DNA of 64,000 bases from Hermatobates lingyangjiaoensis (Eukaryota; Arthropoda; Insecta; Hemiptera; Hermatobatidae), in NCBI GenBank assembly GCA_026182355.1, contig JAPFBL010000068.1, positions 5,893,001-5,957,000 on the forward strand, given 5' to 3'. Under the pieces are notes generated by a model. It did no database searches and had not been told where the DNA came from. It worked only from the letters and a program-made list of their open reading frames with translations. The position numbers were made by a program, and so were the translations under genes. This document shows positions 55,231-64,000 of the stretch, one piece after another; position 1 is the first letter of the stretch, and each line of letters begins with the position of its first letter.

Positions 55231-58200
55231 CTGAAACACAATAAAACAAATTCAATATAAAATTTGTAATAATAGAATAACAACATACATTTAATTCAAG
55301 ATAAAGCAAAAAATTTTAACAAACTGTGTATAATATAAAAACATAGAAGAGAAGAGAAAGGGACTGAGAGAAAGTGAGAGAGAGTGAGAGGGGAGGAGTA
55401 ATGGTTGAGGTAATTTGCTCCTTGGGAGTTGTGTAGTCTAGACTGTATGGTTCACTAGTTGAAATGGTGTTAATGATCGTAGAATTGTATACACCCATAA
55501 AACAAAAAAAAACAAAACAAAAGAAATGGATAATTAAAAACTTAGTTGAATTGGTTTGTAGTTTGTAACAAGGATCACAAAGAAAACTACGACTCCATAA
55601 TTACATTGGAGAACCACTGGTTTTACATGTGAGAAGTTAAATTACCTAGGTGACATTAAAATAGTGAAATTTCTAGAAATAATAATCAACAATCAGAACA
55701 GACTTGGGAATGAGACGTATACGATGCATTATTCAAGACAAAAAACTTTTTTGAGTCAAGCACAGTGAGTTTATGAGGGCAGTCTTTTCTCTTAAACTCC
55801 TTTTAAATTTGAATAATCTATAATTCATCAGCTGAACAGGTTGCGTAAGATAAGCGTTTCTGAGAACACACAAGTTTTGGTTTCCAGGTTAAATAAGCAG
55901 TAAAAGTAGTAGGTCGTATGTTGTTTGTAAGAAGATAATTAAACATTTATTAGATTTAAAGTAAGTGTGTAGCAAAAGGTCTGATTAAATATTTATTTGT
56001 GAATCTATTTTAGATAAACTAGTGTGTATTTATGAACTAAACAAAAGAACTCGACGAGAGAGCATCATGGCGGAAACTGAGAGAGGATCTCGTGTAAACA
56101 AAGCCAGTTAAAAATAACGCGTACCAATATAATAAAAGTTTTACATTTTTCACTAGACGCTCAGTTAATTTACTAAGTTTAGAATTGCCATGAAATAACA
56201 GTGTAATCAGGTACACGGGTCCAGTCAGGTATACTAACAGTACTTTCTAGCTGTTTATGCGACAAAGTTCGTGATTAGAGGTTTAGAAAACCTAAAGAGG
56301 AAATAGACTGTTTTGACTCAATGTTGGTGTCATGAAATTATTAAGAGGATAGATATTAAGCAAAAGACTCAGCTCTTTATAAATTTTCAGACCTGCTTCA
56401 CATAAGAGTTCCTGAACCGAGTATATCTGTAGAGATAATAGTCAGATCAGATTTCCTAGACCTTAAAGCACGATGGTCCGGCTCTGTAATTTATAATACA
56501 CTTCGACGAACATTTATGAAATTGGATAGTACTTTATGCTGCACATTTATCTAGCATACTTGAGTCGAAAATGAGTAATATTTCTGAATTTTGTCGCTAG
56601 AAGAACCGAGGCTCAATATCTACTTAAAATACCAAATAAACATTGAAAAGCGTAAAGAAATATGCTGTTTCTACTGTAGATACTATATTTAACAGATAAA
56701 ATAACTAAACTCATAAAGCAACGTCGGTCTGATCTTTGCTTAACAAAAAAATGACATTTAATGTGCTAAGGAAAAAAAATTAAAGAAATGAAAGCACTGG
56801 AGTCCGTCTGTACATGCCACTAAAAAGTACACCACTGAACTCAAAATAAGGATGTTAACCAGTTTTGTAGTTCAAAACTGAACTACAGTCAGTATGACAA
56901 GTCTTAAATTAGTGTACAGTATAGACGGTTTAAAAAATGTCCGGTTTAACAGGCATTTTCAGGGACCAAGCAAAGACTGCAGTACTAAAATTGAAGTCAG
57001 ATCACAATTTTCTTCACATGTTTATATTTTAAAATATCTAAAATAATTATGGTGAGAACAAAAGAAAAAGGAACATTATGGATTTATTCCCTGATTGAGT
57101 TTAAATATTTACACATAATTAGGTTCTGGTTGAAGCAGTTGGTTGGGCTGTTACAGACACCCGATATTCCTTCCCATTATGGAAGACTGTCTTCTAACCA
57201 TTCATGGTAAGTACTATCTTATTTTTGGCATCGAATATTAATCTACCTCAATAAAGTGAAACATGAACGTAAGTTAATCGTGGATTGGTAGTATTACGAC
57301 ACATACGATCTAGGCCAGGCGATATAAAAGCAGTGAATTTGACTAAATGAGATTGACTCACCCAAGAGGTTTTTGTTTATTTTATTGCTAGCCAAAGGCA
57401 CGTTACGAGACAAGGGCGCGAAGGTCGAGTGACACATGAGCCCAGAGGTAGACAGGACTGCTCGAGCGGAGAGAGAATTGGCAAGCTTCATGCGCAGACT
57501 GCTGCCAAAACTGAACAAGTAGCCACTATTACAACTCTTAACCACAAATTAACGTGACTTTTCAATATCCAGAAATCGAAAGTATAGGTACATATTCAAT
57601 CTGCAAGGAGGCCTATTGAAGTATCAATTCCTTTTCAAATCACTTTTGTTCGGCATATATTATGAAATAGAATATGACCATCACAATAAGATACAACATA
57701 GAGTACTTCTGATTAAACAGGATCATTAGGTTTACAGACTCTATCTACATCGGAAACCTCTCAGTAATGAGAAATAATGAGAAGGAATAAAATAAGAGTA
57801 TCTGTGAAAGAGAGTGCACTTGAAGATAATACTGGACTGCAAAGGACATCCAGAGTTCTCTGTATATTTGGACCAAAACTAATGTGATAGATAAAAAAAA
57901 TAATAGTGACAACATATATTTGACAGTTATGTATAACGTCAAGATCTGGGAGCAGCAATGTGAACAAAATCTAACAGGAAATGCTTCAGAGATAACTGGC
58001 TCAATAAACAAACTGGAGAGCTCTTCAAATGAATTTCAAACACTGACAGAACACTAATCTCTAAGCTATAAGAATAAAAAAACGAGATAAATTCCGATGT
58101 GTTTGAATGTGAATGACTTCACAAAAAATAATTCAGATGATCCCTGATTGTAAGACACCAACTTAAATTCTAAATCGAATGAGTACAAACAGATAAAGCA

Positions 58201-58339
58201 CAATCATAAGTTACAGGTCGGCACACTTACGTATGTAACTGACAATATTCGTAGGCATCCTGTCTTATATTAATGTTATATAAGGTCCACGAAGTCAACA
58301 CATTAACTTAAAGAGTAACAGACAAAGAGAACTGACATA

Positions 58340-59010
58340 ACTAAGTTTAAATTTTGACTCCATCGTCATCACGAGAGAAATTGCAGGCTAAGCGACTAGG
58401 TGACGTCAGACTAATAGTCAGTCCATAGACAAATCAGTGATTTGCCACCACATGAGGAGGTGGAAAGGAAAGAAAAGAGTGAGTTAAAGAGGACACAAAG
58501 TATGAAGACAAAATAAAGAGTGTAATCAAGGAATAATAATAATAAAGATACTGATTAACATAAAGAATAAGCAACATACATAATAAATTAAGATATAGAA
58601 ACTAAAACAATAAATAATCAACTTTATTTAAAAAAAAAACAAAAAAACTTTACAGTAACTGCATGTTACCTTAAGAGCTTCAGAAGAAGCAGATCAACTC
58701 CGGCTCAATCTTCATCCAGATGATTTTATCTTCTTTTTATTTAATTGACTTAGTATTTTATTAATATCTATTATCTGCACGTTACGCTACCTTACTATAC
58801 GTGTACAATACTTTTATATAATTTTCAATAATTTATTTCTTGGTTACGATTTGCCTTACTTGGTGTTTACTTGGTATCCTTCCTCATATAGCTGATTTTT
58901 CCTTTTCAACTCCTCCTGGCGTGATAGCAAAAACCTTATTGGACTTATGGACCAGCTAGTCAACTAATTCTCTTCTGATGACGATGAATGTCGAAATATT
59001 GGAGTGACTT
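58340..59010. repeat. Two further hammerhead-like family fragments
   Basis: A worn - strand copy at about 58350-58375 (GTGATGACGATGGAGTC, GAAA lost). A good + strand copy has CTGATGA at 58975-58981 with GAAATATTGGAG from 58993. Confidence 0.65.
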
Positions 59011-62000
59011 ATATCAGTTCTTTCTCTATATCTTGTCTTTAGAATATATTTATTAAGTATGAGAGAAGTAAACAAAGAAAAACACTAACAAAACTGATTT
59101 CTATACTTTCGTTACCAATATGAAGTAACGAATAGGGGCTGGCTCTCAGTATCTATCGTCTACTCGATATTCTATCGGCAACTTATAAGAGGATCAAAAT
59201 ATTTAAACTGAGTTGTATGTTTTTTCTGTTCATGTTCACTTCGTGTGTTCCATTATATATATTAGTTACGGTAAAATATTGTAGTAGTGTAGTAATATAT
59301 ATCATATGACATATGACCTAGAGAAGTACAGAGAAACTTAAATACAAATGGAATAGAGATTTACTAGATTAATCGCGAGGGATGGAAACCTATGAAACAT
59401 TTAAGTAGAATCAACTTAATCTGCGAGTCCATGCAGCTTGTGAATAGAACACCATGAATTAATATAAGTAATCACTTTGTCCTCAGGCAAAAAGGGTCTG
59501 TTGGTCGAGTGTCTTTTATTGACATCTAAACTTCTTACATTTGATCTTCGGACCTCAGCAGTAATATGAGACTTATGACTGACTGCACACTAATCAACTC
59601 GCTTACTTACGTCGAATTACAAATCTAAATGTGACAAACAGTCCTTAACATTTTATTACTGAAATTTTTAAAATAATTATTCTTTTAAAAATCAATAATT
59701 TTATTCAAACTTCAACTAGATAACAGATTCATTCATTAATTCTTAAGTGTTTTATATTATCAGTATTATAATCCACTGAGTAGTTTTCAAAAAAATGCTA
59801 CCCACATAAAAAAGTAAATTTATTTGTTCAATTTATCAAGTGATGATAGCTTAATTTTATATATTTTCCAAATCATATGACGTTTTATTAATCAACGATT
59901 CACTTTCTGCTCTTTGGCGAATGTAGGAGGAAAGAGTTTTGTACTGAGTCACAAAAACTTTTTCTCGACAAAACTATTGACAAGTGCTGCTGATTTTTTA
60001 TGTCAACATTGGACATTTTATCTTACATCACCTTGATGAAACTTTTTATCATAAGACACACTAATATAGTGAAGCTGTCAACCTTCCTTTCGATATCATT
60101 AGTCGAAAAAAAAACGTATTTTTGAATAAACTAACAGCTATGACAACGTAGAACTAATTACACTTGTATGTTATGTGTTCAAATAAGTGCAGATGGGCAT
60201 AATCATGAAAATTGGATCTGAGGAGTTAAAACATAAAAAGCCTTCAGTCAATAAGTCGAAACAGATTATTCTTTTAGAGACAGTAAATACTGCACTTTAC
60301 ATGCAGTAGACAAAACAGCATTAATTATAAATTCTATGGATCTAGGACAACTGTTCATCCCGACCTGACTCATTAATTATTACGAGGCATGAAATGTCGT
60401 ATCATTGAGATGTAAAAGCAGTACTCAAATGGAAACTGTAATGTGTGCTTAAATGATGTTAAAGAAATTTCGCAAGTACCTAGGCATTGCTCAACAAAAA
60501 AGTTATTTTACCTCTCATGAATATATGAATAGAAAATGTTAAAAGAAAACAACAAAAAATTGCAGTGACTGTTCCAATTCTCCACTTTATTTTGTTTTCA
60601 TATACTAATTCAAAAATTACGACAAATAATTAAAATTAAAAGACTTGCGTTTGTATAAGTACAAATGTCAATTTTTTAATCTCAATCTATAAGGACTTTA
60701 CAAATAATGGACAACCGATTGACCTGTCATCGATAACTCTTATCACCGCAGTTAAATATTTTAAGATAAAGTGGACACATTCTACGAAATTATAAAACGC
60801 TAATCTCAAAAGTTTTAGCTTTCAAATTAAAGATAACGTTCAAAAAATAGGTGGAATGATATATAACCCATAAAGAATTGGGGAAGATTCTTGTGAAAAA
60901 GGATATAAATGAAACTGAAACGTCAGCATTCAGAGTTTGATTTGAACTTGGAAAACAGAATGACCGATTCCTGATAAATATTGTTTACCCTATTCCATGG
61001 TCCATTAAAACGAAATACCTCCAGGATAATGAGTATGCTATTAATAGAACATTCAGTTCTGAACTTATATTTACGATAGATAAATCTTCTTGGAGAATGG
61101 CTGTATCTTCACATTGGCATGGCAAGCAAAATTAAAGTCCATTAGTCTTAGCAAATAAATTCGTAAATTGTTTTGGACTGTTCAATTTTTATAAAATTAA
61201 TATATATAAAAAAATATTTTTGTTACTTTTTTTTTATTCTGACCATTTGGACCTCTCCTGGAACATTTTCATCCTAAGCGACTGGAAAGAGATATGATAA
61301 TAAACAAGTTTTAATTCTTTAAAAGCCTTCTTCAAATTTTGAAAAATTTGTTTGCACAATTTTCGAGATATAAACTTGAGAGTTACACTTGTTGACGCAA
61401 TTGATAAATTGCATACTTCCTATAACATTGAAAACTTAAACAGATTATTTATTTCGATGTGACATTACTAAAATCCATATAACATTCCATATGACCATAA
61501 AATTGGTTTTGTTTTTGTAATGCTTTATTTATAATAAAACACGTGTCAGGAATATTTCGTAATGTCTACGAAGTAAGTCAAATAATCCTTCAGTGTTCGT
61601 TCAATTGTTTCCTTCATATTGTGTGATGCATAATTTTATTTCATCTGATCAAAATTAAAACTTTTTTTTGAAAAAAAAAAAGTTGTAACTGGTTGCTTCC
61701 TCAAACCATGTAAGTAATGTTGAACATGACTGTAGTGTTTTCGAATTCAATAAGCATTATCAATGAATACCGACGATACAGTGGGTGCCTATCATTAGGT
61801 GAGATAGACATTACTTTTCTAACTGCATAGATTATGCACATAAATTTTCTTGATGGATGATGCAATGACCTACTTATAAACCTATTATGAAAATTCTTGT
61901 CTCCTTTTTGTTGCCTATTAAGTAAATAACTCTATTACGTCTATTTTACCTCCTCTACATGAAGAAAATAAAAATAAGTGGACAGTGTTGAAAGCATTGT

Positions 62001-62599
62001 CTTCGGGTCAAAACTTCGTTATAGGGTTTTCAACAAAATTACTCATCCTTGTGGTCTACTAGTCCAATGAAACAGATTTTCCAAATTGGTATGTAATACA
62101 CACAACCACATGAGTGTATGTAAAAAGGATTTATCGAACACTGGAAAAACTATTATCAATAAATATCAAATTAAGTTACTAATTTCCTGAGACGTGTCAC
62201 AATGATATGAGTATAACAATATCACTTTCATAACAACGAAATTCGGTATAAAACCATTAATAAAACTATTGATTAACTCTTAAAAGCCACGATTTCGATT
62301 AAAATCACTGTGATCCTGCCATTTTATTTGGCTTTTAATATGTATAGGAAACGATCACGTAATAATTGTTCAAATTTTCTTTACATTTCTTTACTAACCA
62401 CCTCTAATCCATCAAGTAAAGCGGGCTGACAAAATTTCAACCCGAATTTGGCATTTTTACAGGTATATTATCATTCACAAAAAAAACAACCTTAAATTTA
62501 GGTAAAGGTCCATGGCATTATTATTCTACCTTAACCTAGACTTAGGTAGAACAATCAATATGTAAAATAATACTATTCTATTACTACTTGTATTTATAA

Positions 62600-62745
62600 C
62601 GATATATATATAAATATATGAGTCGTTGTCTGCCTGCGGAGCGACTCGTTTCTATCTTACTGATGACGAGAACATCGAAATATAGAAGTGAGCTTCTGTG
62701 TCATTTTTAAGTGTTCTTTGTGTCAATATAGTTTATGTACATATA
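62600..62745 (+). repeat. Hammerhead-like family copy
   Basis: An (AT)n tract is followed by a short hairpin (GAGTCG.../CGACTC) and then TTCTA. Next come CTGATGA at 62660, one base, a GA/TC stem, GAAATATAG and TAGAA, which pairs with the TTCTA before the box. A tail TTTTTAAGTGTTCTTTGTGT follows, similar to the tails of other copies. Confidence 0.7.
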
Positions 62746-62752
62746 TTTACAT

Positions 62753-62970
62753 TTAAAATAAACTGTGGCACATAGACAAAAACATAACAAAGACGCACTT
62801 TTCAAAATTTCGACCGTAATGGAAGTCATCCTCAGGAGAAGAAGTGAATTAATTAATTAAGTTAAGAAATTAATTCACTTCTTCTCCTGAGGACGACCAC
62901 CATTACGGTCGAAATATTGAAAAGTGCGTCTTTGTTATGTTTCTGTCTATGTGTCACAGTTTATTTTAAG
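62753..62970. repeat. 218-bp palindrome with two back-to-back hammerhead-like motifs
   Basis: Arms of about 105 bases (62753-62857 and 62867-62970). On the - strand CTGAGGA (62829-62835) is followed by one base, a GAC/GTC stem and GAAA (62808-62811). On the + strand CTGAGGA at 62887-62893 is followed by the same stem and GAAA at 62911. CACTT before the + box pairs with AAGTG after it. Confidence 0.92.
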
Positions 62971-63003
62971 TGTAATCTGCCGGACCATTTTTCGTTTTTC
63001 ATG

Positions 63004-63150
63004 GTATATATATATTATATATATATATATATGAGTAGCAGTTTGCTTCTCAACGCGAGTATTTCGCACTTCTTCCTGATGACAACGGATGTCGAAATAT
63101 CGAAGTGAGTTCTGTAATGACTATTTGCGTTCTTTCCTATTTTTTAAAGT
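63004..63150 (+). repeat. Hammerhead-like family copy with best helix I
   Basis: An (AT)n tract at 63004-63032. Then CACTTC lies 3 bases before CTGATGA (63076-63082), followed by a loop, GTC, GAAATATC and GAAGTG; CACTTC and GAAGTG pair perfectly over six bases. The tail resembles the copy at 62600-62745. Confidence 0.75.
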
Positions 63151-64000
63151 TTATATTTTCATATATTAATGCCAACTTAAAAATCAGAACATCGATTTTA
63201 ATTAGTATCGTGTGGACAGAATTTGGCGAAATTAAAAAAAAGATCTTTATTCATATAAAGCACCCCTAAAAAAAGGTCAATTTTGGTGACAAGCTCGCTG
63301 AGACGGTATAGCACGAACTTAACTATGCAGTCAGGTGATTACAACTCTTGTCTCCTGCTCATTCACACTCAAACGGAAGCATATACCCACACCAATAGTT
63401 TTAAAATCGGAATGTCCCTCATAAACATGCAAACAGATCATTCCAAAATTTTTTTTTTTGGACTCAGGAGGACATCTAATCTAAATGTGTACTTCCGGTG
63501 AAAATTCGGCTTTAAATTTAACTTAATGTAATACTTTCTTCTCTCTATTATTATAAAGAGAATAAAAAGAAATATAAACAAACTATTCAATGGAATGAGA
63601 TAATTTTTTGTACTAGCCGTTATTCGTAGAATAAATTGACAAATATTTCATACAGTAAAACACAGTAAAATGGTTTCAGGGAAATAGAATACTCTTTGAA
63701 AAAGGGTGATATTGTGTTTATGTGTTTACTTCAAAAACCAAAGTGCACACTTATAATCACCAAGTTTCAATTTGCTAGTGTTAGCCTTGAGACAAATTGA
63801 AAACAAATTCTTCAATTCATAGTATTTTTGGTATTTTTTAGAAATCTGTCTACATTATTTTGACTAAAATCGTTTTCGGAATAGTTAAAGTAACTCTCAA
63901 GGGGCACTGATTAAGTGCCTTAACAAATGCTAGACAATTATAGTTAATATATACTAAGTTTAATATGTTTAGTGCAGACTCTATACATTTAATATGATTA

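Larger units (their letters stand above)
55231..64000 (-). other. EHD intron or upstream region, no further EHD exon found
   Basis: I looked on the - strand for the preceding EHD blocks (LFEAEEQDLF, LNDLIKRARLAK, G-domain motifs) and did not find them, so the 5' exons should lie beyond 64000. The stretch contains hammerhead-like repeats at 58340-59010 and 62640-63105. A GC-richer patch at 57400-57520 is open on both strands without family resemblance. The rest is AT-rich. Confidence 0.6.

Noticed and set aside
57294..57545. 83-codon - strand frame considered as an EHD 5' exon
   Set aside because: Compared with EHD blocks expected before VHAYIISSL (LFEAEEQDLF, RKLNDLIKRARLAK, G-domain boxes): none match in any frame.
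1..64000. CRISPR arrays, bacterial operons, prophage or integron structure
   Set aside because: The window is eukaryotic (spliced genes, pol III tRNA, SINE/LINE); no regularly spaced short repeats with unique spacers were seen.

Overview
This is a strongly AT-rich, intron-rich metazoan nuclear window with long introns, (AT)n microsatellites and many decayed transposable elements. A tRNA-Ala(AGC) gene with an ATCGATG T-loop, R1/I-type LINE, Copia, Helitron and mariner remnants and a tRNA-derived SINE suggest a protostome invertebrate; an arthropod fits best, but that is inference. There are three protein-coding genes and one RNA gene.

Left part (about 1-8.8 kb, + strand): a complete six-exon LRR1 (PPIL5) gene, the leucine-rich-repeat substrate receptor of CUL2 ubiquitin ligase. 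All five introns are phase-consistent and the product is 414 residues if the second in-frame ATG is used. The intergenic stretch (8.8-20.7 kb) holds a mariner transposase remnant, a 268-bp inverted-repeat element, tRNA-Ala(AGC) on the - strand, a decayed Copia retrotransposon and a 425-bp Tc1/mariner deletion derivative with intact terminal repeats and TA duplication.

Middle (20.8-30 kb, + strand): a four-exon gene for an ERG28-like ER membrane protein ending in a dilysine motif. Its introns hold a SINE with 10-bp target duplications and several palindromic insertions. Between 30 and 43.5 kb there is no host gene. That region holds an internally deleted LINE, duplicated segments around 35.5 and 36.2 kb, and a 1.7-kb AT-rich interspersed repeat.

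Right part (43.7-64 kb, - strand): the last four coding exons of an EHD-family (EHD1/RME-1/Past1) membrane-remodelling ATPase, from the helical region to the C-terminal EH domain. The G-domain exons lie beyond the right edge. Its introns hold inverted-repeat elements and a Helitron helicase fragment. The three host genes show no operon-like or functional link; they are simply neighbours.

The main unusual signal is a dispersed family with a hammerhead-ribozyme-like core (CUGANGA, one extra base, a short stem, GAAA, then usually UAUAG). It recurs at about 14 recognisable places on both strands, often as opposed pairs inside near-perfect palindromes and beside (AT)n tracts. One palindrome carries the same protein-coding segment on both arms. 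This fits Penelope-like retroelements, whose terminal repeats are known to carry hammerhead motifs, but the consistent extra base next to stem II departs from the canonical ribozyme.
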